A DNA stretch of 64,000 bases from Gloeobacter morelensis MG652769 (GCF_021018745.1 NZ_CP063845.1:2790001-2854000); one strand, 5' to 3'. Positions 1 through 9,335 are shown, counted from the first letter of the stretch. The notes: generated by a model not told the origin, from the letters alone. Made by a program: numbers and translations.

Positions 1-864
1 GCGCGGCCTTTTACCACCCACCACAACGCCCTGGGCCTCGATATGTTCCTGCGCATCGCCACCGAATTGCACCTGAAGCGGCTGGTGGTGGGCGGGTTCG
101 AAAAGGTCTACGAACTGGGGCGGATCTTTCGCAACGAGGGCATCTCGACGCGCCACAACCCCGAATTTACTACCGTCGAAATTTACGAAGCCTACAGCGA
201 TTACTTCGACATCATGGACCTGGTGGAAGCCCTGCTGCGCGCGGTGGCCCAGACCGTCCTCGGCTCCACCGAACTGGTCTGCGAGGGCAATACCATCGAC
301 CTGGGCGCCCCGTTTCGGCGGATCACCATGTTCGAGCTGGTCGAGGAGATGACCGGGGTGGCCCTGGCCGGGTTGCGCGACGCCGAGAAGGCGGCCCGCC
401 TTGCCGAACAAGTCGGTGTCGAGGTACCCGCGGGGGCCTCGGTCGGCCAAATTCTCTACCAGCTGTTCGAAGAAAAGTGCGAGACGCAGCTCACCCAGCC
501 CACCTTCGTGCTCGACTATCCGGTCGAAATTTCGCCCCTCGCCAAGGCCCACCGCTCGGTGCCGGACATGGTCGAGCGCTTCGAGCTGTATATCAACGGC
601 CGCGAGACCGCCGACGGTTTTTCAGAACTCAATGACCCGGTCGACCAGCGCGCCCGCCTGGAGACCCAGGCCAGTGCGAAGGCGGCGGGAGATCTGGAGG
701 CGCACCCCTTCGACGAGGATTTTCTGACCGCCATCGAGCACGGCCTGCCCCCTACCGGCGGCGTCGGCATCGGCATCGACCGGTTGGTGATGCTGCTGAC
801 CGACAGTCCGAGTATTCGCGATGTGATTGCCTTTCCGACGCTGCGGCCGGAGGCGGTGGAGTAG
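1..864 (+). CDS. lysS: Lysyl-tRNA synthetase, class II (C-terminal part)
   Basis: The gene enters from the left edge already open in frame 1, so the start and the N-terminal anticodon-binding OB domain lie outside the window. The visible 287 residues are most of the class II catalytic core. Motif 2 is the stretch with [17 protein letters not shown], where the Arg/Glu pair binds ATP and lysine. Motif 3 is the [13 protein letters not shown] segment near the end. The enzyme charges tRNA-Lys in the cytoplasm. An ATG at 43 is only an internal Met, because the upstream codons encode the conserved [11 protein letters not shown] block. It converges on the next gene with a gap of three bases. Confidence 0.97.
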   Translation, partial: ARPFTTHHNALGLDMFLRIATELHLKRLVVGGFEKVYELGRIFRNEGISTRHNPEFTTVEIYEAYSDYFDIMDLVEALLRAVAQTVLGSTELVCEGNTIDLGAPFRRITMFELVEEMTGVALAGLRDAEKAARLAEQVGVEVPAGASVGQILYQLFEEKCETQLTQPTFVLDYPVEISPLAKAHRSVPDMVERFELYINGRETADGFSELNDPVDQRARLETQASAKAAGDLEAHPFDEDFLTAIEHGLPPTGGVGIGIDRLVMLLTDSPSIRDVIAFPTLRPEAVE

Positions 865-867
865 CCC

Positions 868-3093
868 TCAGGGGCTGAGCTTGCGCGGGGTGCCTCCGGT
901 ATCGGCGGCCAACCCCTGGGAAAGGCGCTCGACGATGGCGCTGGTGGCCTGCATCAGGGCCGCACCGTTGTCCTTGAGGCCGGTAGGCAGCGTGCGCACC
1001 TGGATATCCTTCCAGAGGCGCCGCCCCTGCTGGTCGATCAGTTCGAACTGCAGGACCACCTCGGCGGCGGCTCCCTGGCTGAGGCCCAAAAAGCCGCCGC
1101 TCACGTAGGTGCTGCTGCGCACCAGGCCGAGCATGACCGCGTCCACCCCGAGGGTGCGCGCGAGCAACTTCGGGTCGCTGGTGAGCAATTGGGCAGGTTC
1201 GATTCCCAGTTCGGCGAGGCGGGCAAAAGAGGCGTCCGGGTCGCTCACCTCCCAACCCAAGTTGGTCAGTTTTTCGGCGAGCACCTGCCCGAGGCTCTCC
1301 GCCCGGTTGGCCTTTTCGTTGTAAAGGGCCGAGTCCGGCCCCAACAGGGCGATCCGGTGGATGGACGCGAGCGATTCGTGGCGGGCGATGGGCGACAGGT
1401 CGGTGCCGGGCTTGCCGTTTTCGGCCAGGGCGCCCTTAGCAAACTGGTTGGCCACGTCCTGGGCGGTAATCACCAGGGCATTGCCCAGCATGGTGCTGTC
1501 GACTTTGCCGCTCAAAAACGGGTCGTCGCGGTTGGAGACTTCCGCCTTCCAGGTCGAACGGCCCTCGCGGTCAAAAGCCTCCGCCCGGGCAACGACCGTG
1601 GGCGACTGCAACTGCGAGAGCACGAAGGGCACGTAGGGATTCCACAACCCCGCCAACCGCTCAAGGGTGCGATCGGGCATCCCGACGCGCAGCGGCTCGC
1701 CCACCAGCACATAATCGGCGCCGAGCAGCGAGGCGACCTGGCGCACCGCCTCCGGGTCGCCTGTGCGCAACTGGTCGGGGCTGAGGGCGAGGGTGTCGAG
1801 GACCGTCTTGATCTGCAGCGGCGGCACAATCTCGAAGCGGCGGGTGCGCAGCAGGCTGCCCGCCACCACCTCCGACACGTTCGGGAAGCGGCCCCCGGCG
1901 CGGGCCTGGCCGGTCTCGAAGCCGACGACGGCCACCTTCGGCAGCGCGGCGGTGGGCGGTAGCGCGGCGGCGTTCACCGGCAGCAACAGGCGGCTCGCCC
2001 CGGCCGGTCCGTCGAACTTGCCAATTTGCGGCAACTCCGCAGCCACGGTGTCCCAGCGGCGCAGGTGGGTATTCTGAGCCGCAAGCCCACCGTGGAGCGT
2101 CCACAGCTGCAGCGAGTCAGGGGGCATGCACACGTCGCGCGGCGGGGCAGCGAGGATTCGTTTGCGCACCGCCTTGCCCTTGAACGGATCCCACAGGAGC
2201 AGCCCCCGGTCGTAGAGGATCCACAGGTGGCGGTTGTCGGCGGCGGGCAGCACCCGCGCGATGCGGGCATTTTTTTCCAGTTCGCCGCCTACGCGCAGGC
2301 GGCGGATGGCAGCGTTGGAGCGGGTATTGACGACGATGACGCTCCGGTCGGCGGCAATCAGGTAGAGCAGATTGCCGTCGGTGCTCAAGCTCATCTGCGT
2401 CTGGCGCGGATCGAAGGCCACCGGCAGCGCCGCGCCGCGCTCGCCGGAAAGCGGGTTGATGGGATAGATCCGCCCGGCCGGCTCCGGCAGCAACTCCACC
2501 GCCGCGACGTACAACCGCAACCCGTCGCCCGCCACCGCCAGATCCGCAAGCCGCCCTACCCCCGCGAAGGTCGAGAGCACGGCGAACTGGCGGGTCTTCG
2601 GCTCGAAGCGGTAGATAATCGTGTGCGAGTCCGGATCTTGCACCCCCAGATAGGCAAGCCCCGTGCGCTCTTCGTAGTCGAGGCCGAACAGGCGCCACTG
2701 CGCGGCGGCGGCGCGCTGCAGCACCGGCAGTTTCTCCCTGGGCAGGCCATCGTCGTTTTTGGGCCGGTTCGCCCGTTCGTCCGGCACCACCGCCTCCGGC
2801 AGCGGCACGGTGGCGACCAGTTTGCCGGTGGTGCCGTCCAGGACGCTGAGGGTGCTGTGGCCGGCCACCAGCAACTGCCCTTCGCGGGTGCGCACGGCGT
2901 TGTGGTAGATGTCCGCCACCGGTACCGCCAGTTGTCCGAGAACCTTGCCGGTCTCAAGATCTACTTGGTGGACCTGCTGGGCGGCGGGGTCGATCAAAAA
3001 ACCGCCGATCTCGGCGGCGGGGACGCTCCCGGCTGTGCCCAACCAGGTGGCGAGCAGGACGGGGATCAAGCAGGAAATGCGTGCAATGTTCAT
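868..3093 (-). CDS. Exported beta-propeller protein with C-terminal CsgG/TolB-N-like domains
   Basis: This 741-residue protein begins at an ATG overlapping the stop of the upstream gene by four bases (ATGA); a longer open frame exists but reads into that gene. Residues 1-28 form a signal peptide ending near VPAAE. Residues about 35-380 are a YVTN/quinoprotein-like beta-propeller (repeats such as GLRLYVAAVELLP and GNLLYLIAADRSVIVVN). From about residue 390 come two alpha/beta units of the kind seen in CsgG and TolB N-terminal domains: one starts at VAVVGFETG and contains LLGADYVLVGEP, the other starts at HRIALLGPD and contains LGVDAVMLGLV. The domain calls are by eye. The protein is probably periplasmic and works with its operon partner; substrate unknown. 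Confidence 0.7.
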   Translation of the reverse strand: MNIARISCLIPVLLATWLGTAGSVPAAEIGGFLIDPAAQQVHQVDLETGKVLGQLAVPVADIYHNAVRTREGQLLVAGHSTLSVLDGTTGKLVATVPLPEAVVPDERANRPKNDDGLPREKLPVLQRAAAAQWRLFGLDYEERTGLAYLGVQDPDSHTIIYRFEPKTRQFAVLSTFAGVGRLADLAVAGDGLRLYVAAVELLPEPAGRIYPINPLSGERGAALPVAFDPRQTQMSLSTDGNLLYLIAADRSVIVVNTRSNAAIRRLRVGGELEKNARIARVLPAADNRHLWILYDRGLLLWDPFKGKAVRKRILAAPPRDVCMPPDSLQLWTLHGGLAAQNTHLRRWDTVAAELPQIGKFDGPAGASRLLLPVNAAALPPTAALPKVAVVGFETGQARAGGRFPNVSEVVAGSLLRTRRFEIVPPLQIKTVLDTLALSPDQLRTGDPEAVRQVASLLGADYVLVGEPLRVGMPDRTLERLAGLWNPYVPFVLSQLQSPTVVARAEAFDREGRSTWKAEVSNRDDPFLSGKVDSTMLGNALVITAQDVANQFAKGALAENGKPGTDLSPIARHESLASIHRIALLGPDSALYNEKANRAESLGQVLAEKLTNLGWEVSDPDASFARLAELGIEPAQLLTSDPKLLARTLGVDAVMLGLVRSSTYVSGGFLGLSQGAAAEVVLQFELIDQQGRRLWKDIQVRTLPTGLKDNGAALMQATSAIVERLSQGLAADTGGTPRKLSP

Positions 3094-4112
3094 GGCGCCG
3101 AGAGGGGCTCGCGGGAGTCGGTGGGGGCCGGTGTGGCCGCTGAAGTAGAACAGGCGTGCTTGCGGACGGTGTCGAGCACCTGCTGGATCTGGCTGTCGCT
3201 GGCCGAGCGGTCGGTGCGGCCGTCGGCCTCGACGTGATCGTTTTGCAGCAGGGCGCGCGCGGCGTAGTTCCCGGTGAGGCCCAGGGGCGGGCGGGCGGCC
3301 TGGAAGCGGCGGGTGCCCGAAAAGAGCACGTTGCTCTGCTCCTCGGACAGTTCCAAATTGAGCAGTCGGCCAAGCTGGAACATCGTCTGCAAAGTCACCA
3401 CCTCCGGGTGCCACCAGCGAAAGCCGCTGGCAAAAAGCCCTGAGCGCAGTTCGCGAATCGGCACGCGCACGGTCACCTGGCGACTTCGGGGATCGACGAA
3501 GTAGTTGCTGTACTCGGGGTAGTCCTCGTAGGCTTCGACGCGCACATGGGCCTCCTCGGGGTCGTTCACCAGCACGAAGGCGTCGATGGGCCCCCCCCCG
3601 CCTACCCGGCGCAGGCGCTGATTCCAGCGCAAGGCCCCCTGCTGCAGGCCGCTAATCGTGGTGGCGGGCACCGGTTCGGGGCTGTCCTTCATGGCGGCGC
3701 TCACGTGGACTTTGAGCGGAAAGCACTCCGCCTCGAAGGAACTGGCCCGGCTGAGGATCGTAAATTCGACCTCGCCGGGGGGCAGCGTGACGACCGTGCG
3801 GCCGATCGCCTCCTCCAGGCTGCGCCGCATCGCACGCTCGCGCTCGCCGCCGCTGAGCCCTTCGAGGGTGATTTGCGGCTTGACCAGTGCGCCGCTCAGC
3901 AGCACCGTGGCCTGCACGCGGGCGGTCACATCTTGATCCATCTTTGCGGGTAGCCGCCAATTTTCGACCACCGCGTCGCGCACCTTCTGGCCCGCCGCCG
4001 CGTCGCGCTCGACGCGCAGCTTCACCTCCGGGGGCGTCTGCTGGGCGCGGGCGATCCCGCTGCTGCCTGCCCAGCCCGCCAGGACTACCGACACAAAAAA
4101 TGCTGGGTTCAT
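3090..4112 (-). CDS. Exported protein with TonB-C-like N-terminal part; function unknown
   Basis: A 340-residue protein with a signal peptide (residues 1-23, cleavage near IARAQ). The ATG has GAGGAG eight bases upstream. Residues about 40-120 resemble the C-terminal domain of TonB/TolA-type proteins (VENWRLPAKMDQDVTARV, then a conserved-looking strand pattern). Residues 220-280 have the layout of a matrixin-like metalloprotease (VTVRVPIREL, then VVTLQTMFQLGRLLNL, then MF/LF pieces). The position where HExxH would lie reads LQTMFQLGRLL, so no zinc site is present. It overlaps the beta-propeller gene by four bases, so the two are probably translationally coupled. No firm family assignment. Confidence 0.65.
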   Translation of the reverse strand: MNPAFFVSVVLAGWAGSSGIARAQQTPPEVKLRVERDAAAGQKVRDAVVENWRLPAKMDQDVTARVQATVLLSGALVKPQITLEGLSGGERERAMRRSLEEAIGRTVVTLPPGEVEFTILSRASSFEAECFPLKVHVSAAMKDSPEPVPATTISGLQQGALRWNQRLRRVGGGGPIDAFVLVNDPEEAHVRVEAYEDYPEYSNYFVDPRSRQVTVRVPIRELRSGLFASGFRWWHPEVVTLQTMFQLGRLLNLELSEEQSNVLFSGTRRFQAARPPLGLTGNYAARALLQNDHVEADGRTDRSASDSQIQQVLDTVRKHACSTSAATPAPTDSREPLSAP

Positions 4113-4191
4113 CTTTTTTGCTCCTCGCGGAGAGCCGGGATCGCTGGCGCCACTTTATCAACTTCTGGCCGCTTGTAAAGGACTTACAGCA

Positions 4192-4224
4192 GACAACCCC
4201 CGGCACTTGTTGCCGGGGGTTGTC
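4192..4224. terminator. Strong hairpin after the TonB receptor gene
   Basis: Perfect 14-bp arms (4192-4205 and 4211-4224) around a five-base loop, beginning nine bases past the receptor stop codon. There is no U tract on either side, so it may attenuate or stabilise RNA rather than act as a classical intrinsic terminator. It separates the receptor from the downstream two-gene operon on the same strand. Confidence 0.65.
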
Positions 4225-4233
4225 GGGCGACCC

Positions 4234-6906
4234 CTAGCCGCCAATCTCAAAGCGCCCGCCCACCCGGAAGGTCGTCCCCGGCGCCGGGATCCCGTCGATC
4301 GACTCGTACTGGCTGTCGGTGATGTTGAAGACGCTGCCTGTCAGGATAAAGAACGACGAGATCGGCACCTCCACGTTCAAGTCCAGTGTGAACCAGTTGG
4401 GTACGAACTCCGTCGAAGCGAAGCGCCGCTTGCCGCCGTCGTAGCGGCCCAGCAACGTCGCCGTCAGCCCCTTGTTGGCGTACGTAGCCGAGACGACCAC
4501 GTTGTTGAAGGGGATGAACGGATCTTGGAACCCGTAGAAGAACGGGAAGGTCGACTGGGTCGGATCATCGCTCAGGCCGTAGGGCCGCGCGTCCTGGTTC
4601 GTCCACACCGCCCGCAGCGACACCTCGGGGTTCACCTGCCATCTGGCGTCCACCTCGATGCCCGAGGCGTAGCGGCTGGCCAGGTTGCGTTGCTGCTGCA
4701 AGAAGGGCGTAAATCCGGGGGTGAGGGCGAAGTTAATGAAGTCTGGGTTAGGGAAGATGACCGTGCTGATCACCCCGTCGAGGTAGGTGTTGAAGTAGGT
4801 GGCACGAATCCCGACGTTGGGAGCGGGGGTGAGGTCGATGCCCGCATCCCAGGTGACGCCCGCCTCCGGCTGCAGATTCGGATTCTGAAAGAACGGTCCT
4901 TGCGGACTACCCACAAACAGGTCCGACAGGCTCGGCGAGTTGAAGACGTAGGAGTAGTTGGTGCGGAACGAGATGAAGTTGTTGGGGGTGTAGCGCAAGC
5001 CCACCGCCGGGGTGCCCACCGTGCCGTACTGGTTCGAGTAGGTGAAGCGGGCGCCCAGGTTGGCTTTGAACTGGTCGCTGAAGCTGATGTCGGCGATGGC
5101 GAAGACTGAGCTGCGGGTAAAGGCCCGGTCGAAGAAGGTGCTGCCGCCGGCTTTTTGTTGATAGGAGCGATCCTCGCGGACGTTCACACCGAACTGGATA
5201 TTGCCGCCCGGGCTGAAGCGGTGGTTGAGCACCGACTCGATGGCAAAGAGTTGGCCTTCGAAAAAAGGCTGAGAAAGCGGGCCGAGCGATAGAGCGGGGG
5301 CGCCGCCCAGAATGTCGGTGTTGACGGCGAACTGGGGGGGGCGGCTGCCGTTGCCGGAGAACTTGAAGTAGTAGATGTAGCTGTTGAGGCTGGTGGTCGG
5401 GGTGATGTCGTAGTCCCACTGCAGAGCCACTTCCGTCTGCGACTGGCTGGTCACCGCGAAAAAGTCGATGGTGCCAATCACCCCCTCCGCCGTCGGGTAA
5501 GCCTGCCCGGGAGCGAGGGGCACCCCCGAGAGCGACTGGGTATAAGTAAAAGGAGCGCCTTGAAAGGTCAACAGGTTGGAGCGGGTGTTGACCAAAAAGC
5601 GTTGGGGACTGCAGGCAACCTCGTTGCCGTTGGCGTCCAGGGGCAAGAAGCGCTCCAAAGTCAACGTGCCGTTGGGTGAAGCGCTCGGTCCGCCGAAGCA
5701 GGTGCTGAAGCTGTAGGTTCCCGGCCCGTTCTGGGCGTTGCGGCTGTTTTGCTGGCTGACGCGGAAAGTCAGGCGGTTGCTCGGATCGGGCTTAAAAGTC
5801 AGCTTGCCCGAGTAGGTATCGCTGGCGTTAAAGGCCACATCGGCCGTCCCCTGGACCTTGATGGGCGGTCCAACTTCGGGTGTGAGAAAACCGAACAGAT
5901 CGACCGTTTCGGGCTGGTTCTCGGGGTCCGAGGCGAAGTTGGGGTTCGGCACGATCGTGCCCTGGGGGTAGAACTGGGCGGAGTTGGGCAGGGTGTAAGA
6001 AAAGGGATAGTTGTTGAAAGCAACGGTACTGGTGAAGACCAGGTTGTAGCTCAAGGTGTCGTCGCCCCCGCCGTACTTGGCGAGATAGCGAGAAAATCCG
6101 TAGCTGCCCGCTTCGTAAGAAAGGGTCAGCTTTGGCGGCCCCTTGGGGGTCTCGGTGATCAAGTTGATCACCCCGCCCACCGCACCCGAACCATACCGGA
6201 GGGTCGCTCCGCCGGTCACGACTTCGATCCGTTCGAGGTCCGCTACCTGGAAGCGGGAGACGTCGGTGCGGTTGTTGGAGGAGCGCTGCAGGGGCAGGCC
6301 GTCTTTGAGCACCTGGAAGCGCTGGTCGTCAAAACCGCGCAAAAAGTTGCCCCCGGAGTTGCGGATACCGCCTAGCGAAGGCTGGCCGACGAAACCGGGC
6401 ACCAACAGCAGCGCGTCGGTGACCGTGACCGCCCCCTGCTTCTGGAAATCTTCCCGGTTGATAGAGTAGGTAGTCGCGGTCGTGTCGCGCGCCCGGGTGA
6501 GGCGGCGGGTGGCCGTTACCGAGACTTCATCGAGAATGTCGCCTTGCGCTTCGTCGTCCTGGGCTTGCGTATCCGCCGGTTCTGGGGCGGCCGGCGGGGT
6601 CTGCGGGGCGGCCTGGGCGGTGACGGACGGCACCGTGGCCGGTGCCGTCCAGTCCCAAAGCGGCGGCCGGTACTGCAGATCGGCTGCTGCGTTGCTGGTC
6701 TTCTGCAGCAGTTTTTTCGCCGCTTCGACACCAACACTCCCGGCGGTGGGTATCGCGCGCGCAAAGATATCTTTCGAATACTCGGGTGAGGTTTCGACCG
6801 GCTTTGCCTGGGCAACATCTCCCAGCAAGTGCGTTCCCGCCAACGCGGGGATCAAAGCCGCAGCAAAAAACTGCGCGCTCCATCGGCGCTGATTTGTAGC
6901 CATCAT
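4234..6906 (-). CDS. TonB-dependent outer membrane receptor
   Basis: An 890-residue receptor. The ATG at 6906 has AAGGAG seven bases upstream. A signal peptide (about residues 1-34, ending VAQAKP) is followed by an unusually long N-terminal spacer of about 90 residues rich in Pro, Ala and Gln, then a TonB-box-like stretch (ILDEVSVTATRR). The plug domain is clear: GAVTVTDALLLVPGFV, FLRGFDDQRFQVLKDGLPL, and RIEVVTGGATLRYGSGAVGGVINLIT. The rest is a 22-strand-type barrel with alternating hydrophobic strands. It imports a ligand energised by TonB-ExbBD. The ligand cannot be read from sequence. No AMIN/secretin-like N-terminal domain typical of many cyanobacterial siderophore receptors is visible. 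The protein ends FEIGG rather than in the usual aromatic residue. Confidence 0.93.
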   Translation of the reverse strand: MMATNQRRWSAQFFAAALIPALAGTHLLGDVAQAKPVETSPEYSKDIFARAIPTAGSVGVEAAKKLLQKTSNAAADLQYRPPLWDWTAPATVPSVTAQAAPQTPPAAPEPADTQAQDDEAQGDILDEVSVTATRRLTRARDTTATTYSINREDFQKQGAVTVTDALLLVPGFVGQPSLGGIRNSGGNFLRGFDDQRFQVLKDGLPLQRSSNNRTDVSRFQVADLERIEVVTGGATLRYGSGAVGGVINLITETPKGPPKLTLSYEAGSYGFSRYLAKYGGGDDTLSYNLVFTSTVAFNNYPFSYTLPNSAQFYPQGTIVPNPNFASDPENQPETVDLFGFLTPEVGPPIKVQGTADVAFNASDTYSGKLTFKPDPSNRLTFRVSQQNSRNAQNGPGTYSFSTCFGGPSASPNGTLTLERFLPLDANGNEVACSPQRFLVNTRSNLLTFQGAPFTYTQSLSGVPLAPGQAYPTAEGVIGTIDFFAVTSQSQTEVALQWDYDITPTTSLNSYIYYFKFSGNGSRPPQFAVNTDILGGAPALSLGPLSQPFFEGQLFAIESVLNHRFSPGGNIQFGVNVREDRSYQQKAGGSTFFDRAFTRSSVFAIADISFSDQFKANLGARFTYSNQYGTVGTPAVGLRYTPNNFISFRTNYSYVFNSPSLSDLFVGSPQGPFFQNPNLQPEAGVTWDAGIDLTPAPNVGIRATYFNTYLDGVISTVIFPNPDFINFALTPGFTPFLQQQRNLASRYASGIEVDARWQVNPEVSLRAVWTNQDARPYGLSDDPTQSTFPFFYGFQDPFIPFNNVVVSATYANKGLTATLLGRYDGGKRRFASTEFVPNWFTLDLNVEVPISSFFILTGSVFNITDSQYESIDGIPAPGTTFRVGGRFEIGG

Positions 6907-7914
6907 CCGTCCACTCCTTGCCGCTTATAGGTGCTCTACCCCGATATTCTCGGGAAGCGTCCTATCTATGTTTTGGTTTGATTCTACAGAGCTTTTCGAG
7001 CTGATCACAGGTTAGAGCCTTGCTGCTGAAAACTTGTAGCTCACTGAACAGTTGCAGCGACACAATGGCGGGCTTCGGCAGCAAAGCCCAAGCAATCGCC
7101 TCAAATTTGTATTTTTTGTCGCGAAGTCGTGTTTCCGCGTCTATCCACGAATGCCTTTTAGCAGATTGCCCACAATGATCAATCACTGTTCGATTGAGCA
7201 AAGTACTTGGCCTCGGTGCGCACACAGACGATAGAGCAATAAGGCAAAAATTTCAGTTCACTGATTCGTTAAATGATTAGAAATCGTGAGTACATAAACT
7301 CAATTTTTGACACTATTTACTTAATAAAAAATGCCTGTATTGCTTGAACAGCAAGCATTCAAGCCGGATTAAGCTTTGAAAGCTATTCGCTAAAACTATT
7401 GGATGCAGTCGAAATAATTTGACCCTTTCAAAGGCGGGCAAGTGCTAAATGCGTCAGGTTTCTAATAGTTTTAAGGACAGATTAAAGGCTCAGTTGCTAA
7501 AGTCATGCTATGATAGCCAGACCACAAGTGGAAATCCATGAGGCGGGAGGGTCATCTTTCCGCCCATTTTCTTGCAAAAAATTGTAAGAATATTTCAGGG
7601 AGCATGAATTTGGCGCAACCGTGCAAGTTCTGCCAAATTCTATTAGCAACAATGAAGGCCCGCTTGCTTTTCTACAGATATCAATGCAGGAATTTTTTCT
7701 AGAAGCAACAATTTTTTGCATTATGCTGTCGGCCGCTTTTGTGGGGGACGAACTGGATGATTGACCGCAGTGCGTCTGGTCGAATCCGCAAGAACTAGCC
7801 CTCAAGCTGTCGCGCGCAAGCTCAAACACCGCCTCAGAATCGTACGGTGCAAAATGCGCTGCTCCCCGCGCTGAACGTGCGCAGATTGAACTGTTCGGGG
7901 AGAGGGACAAAGCC
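6907..7914. other. AT-rich stretch without a convincing gene
   Basis: About 1 kb between the TonB receptor start and the parB stop. It is clearly poorer in G+C than its surroundings; for example 7261-7320 holds only 17 G or C in 60 bases. Two minus-strand open frames (6962-7225, 87 codons; 7503-7910, 135 codons) have no recognisable motifs, no good ribosome site and atypical composition, so I do not call them genes. A 13-bp perfect inverted repeat (7573-7585 and 7708-7720) flanks about 120 bases. The part next to 6906 should hold the receptor promoter. Confidence 0.6.
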
Positions 7915-8820
7915 CTATTGATCGGCGATGAGCGAATCGAGTTCCGCGATGAGCGCTTCGAAGCGGGCGCGTTTGAGCGGATCTTCCCACTTGAGCTTTT
8001 TGATGCGGCGGTAGATGGTGGTCAGGCGCTTGAGCAACTGTTCGGGCTCCGGAGCGCCACCGGTGATCTTGATTAGCCGACGCAACTGGCTGAGGCTGAG
8101 ATCGTCGTGGAGAGCCTCCTTGAGCACCATCTCGCGTTGGGTGCGGTCTTTGACTTGGGCGATAGCCCGGGCCTTGGTGTAGGCAAGCCGTCCCTCGCGC
8201 AGTGCCTTGAAGACGTCGTGGGGCATGTTGCGCAGGGGCAGGCGGTTGTTGACGAACGACTCGCAAGTCATCCTGCCGACGGCAGCAAAGACCGCCTCGA
8301 TGGTCTGGGCCTCGGCGCTACCCATAACGTTATGGGTAGTTTTCTTGCGCGAGGCGTTCTGCAGACGGTAGAGCAGCGAGACGGTTTGCTCCTCCGATTT
8401 GCCGAGCCTGAGGGCCAACAGCTGCAGGATGCTCTCGGTCTCCTCGATCGGGTTAAGGCTCTCGCGCTGGAGGTTCTCGACGAGGGCCTGCTCGACCGCC
8501 TCGGTGTCGCTCAACTCGCGGATCACGACCGGCACCGACTCCAGACCCACCTCCCGGGCCGCCCGAAAGCGGCGCTCGCCGGCGATCAGTTCGTACTTGC
8601 CGTTCGTTAAAGGCCGGACTAACAGCGGCTGCAAAATCCCGACTCTGCGCACTGACTCGACCAGTTCGCCCATCGCAGCCGCCTCGAAGAAGCGGCGGGG
8701 CTGGGTGGTGCACACGACGATTTCATCGAGGCGAAGCGACGCACTGAAGGCTTCCGTGCGCGGGCTTGCCAGCAACTTGAGCTTGTCCTCAGAACGTGTA
8801 GTGCGCTTGCCGCCTATCAT
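7915..8820 (-). CDS. parB: ParB/Spo0J-family partition protein, orphan
   Basis: A 301-residue protein starting at the ATG at 8820, which has AGGGGAG eight bases upstream; an in-frame upstream extension lacks such a site. Residues about 30-120 are the ParB N-terminal CTPase/nuclease-fold domain: the box I segment LRLDEIVVCTTQPRRFF, box II GELIAGERRFRAAREVG, and the QALVENLQRESLNPIEE arginine/asparagine patch. A helix-turn-helix region follows (LALRLGKSEEQTVSLLYRLQNA). The C-terminus (about 220-301) is helical and basic. No parA lies on either side. The gene contains a 22-bp perfect palindrome. It may segregate a replicon or be a ParB-like regulator on the chromosome. Confidence 0.88.
   Translation of the reverse strand: MIGGKRTTRSEDKLKLLASPRTEAFSASLRLDEIVVCTTQPRRFFEAAAMGELVESVRRVGILQPLLVRPLTNGKYELIAGERRFRAAREVGLESVPVVIRELSDTEAVEQALVENLQRESLNPIEETESILQLLALRLGKSEEQTVSLLYRLQNASRKKTTHNVMGSAEAQTIEAVFAAVGRMTCESFVNNRLPLRNMPHDVFKALREGRLAYTKARAIAQVKDRTQREMVLKEALHDDLSLSQLRRLIKITGGAPEPEQLLKRLTTIYRRIKKLKWEDPLKRARFEALIAELDSLIADQ
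8318..8339. promoter_or_regulatory. 22-bp perfect palindrome inside parB (candidate ParB site)
   Basis: The bases 8318-8328 (ctacccataac) are the exact reverse complement of 8329-8339. The site encodes the TTHNVMGS stretch in the middle of the protein. Centromere sites within or beside parB/spo0J are known in other bacteria. The sequence does not match the common parS consensus (TGTTNCACGTGAAACA), so binding by this ParB is inference. Confidence 0.45.
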
Positions 8821-9303
8821 CGCCGGTTCTCCCCTGTGGATTTGGACCGCGGTTCGTAGCCTTGCCTTCAATCCATGGCGTCGCCGGGAGTGCGGGGGGA
8901 ACTCCCTCAAGGATGCTGATCGAAAAATCCGCTCAAATAAAAGGTTGGGCTCAGAATGCTACAGCTCTTTGACCAGCAAGGTGAAAGTTTGTTCCCAACT
9001 AGCATTTCTGTTGAAACGGCAGGCGTTCACGCGGGGTTCAAACAGATACCTTGAAAGCCGCGAACGATTTCTACAACTACAAGCTAGGCTCTGTACGCAT
9101 CGACAATTACAGCCCGCTGCCGCACCCGCGCGCAACATCTCGATCGGCAATGTGCAGGGCTTACCACAGGCAGAATTACCACCGAAGCGCTCAGGATTAG
9201 GCATGCACTACCCAGGATAGCCACTGCCCTCCCCCAAGAACATCTATCCTGGATGCATCCAGTGTGGATATTAACTTCTGGCACTCCCGGCCGTCAAGCA
9301 AAA
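8821..9303. other. Non-coding stretch upstream of parB
   Basis: About 480 bases between the parB start and the palindrome at 9304. A minus-strand open frame of 81 codons (8959-9204) has no recognisable features. The parB promoter must lie at the left end. No tRNA or other structured RNA was recognised. Confidence 0.5.
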
Positions 9304-9335
9304 AGCGCTCGGGAACGTGCACGTTCCCGAGCGCT
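9304..9335 (-). terminator. 32-bp perfect palindrome followed by T5 on the minus strand
   Basis: Positions 9304-9319 and 9320-9335 are exact reverse complements with no loop. Read on the minus strand, the stem is followed by TTTTTG (complement of about 9299-9304), the layout of an intrinsic terminator. It could instead be a protein-binding site, since the centre is the symmetric GTGCAC. Confidence 0.5.

Noticed and set aside
6962-7910. Two minus-strand open frames (87 and 135 codons) in the AT-rich stretch
   Set aside because: No motif, no ribosome site, and composition unlike coding DNA of this window.
7802-8266. Long frame in the parB region on the same strand
   Set aside because: Out-of-frame shadow of parB, Arg/Pro/Gln-rich.
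8821-9303. tRNA or small RNA gene
   Set aside because: No cloverleaf or tRNA consensus boxes found.
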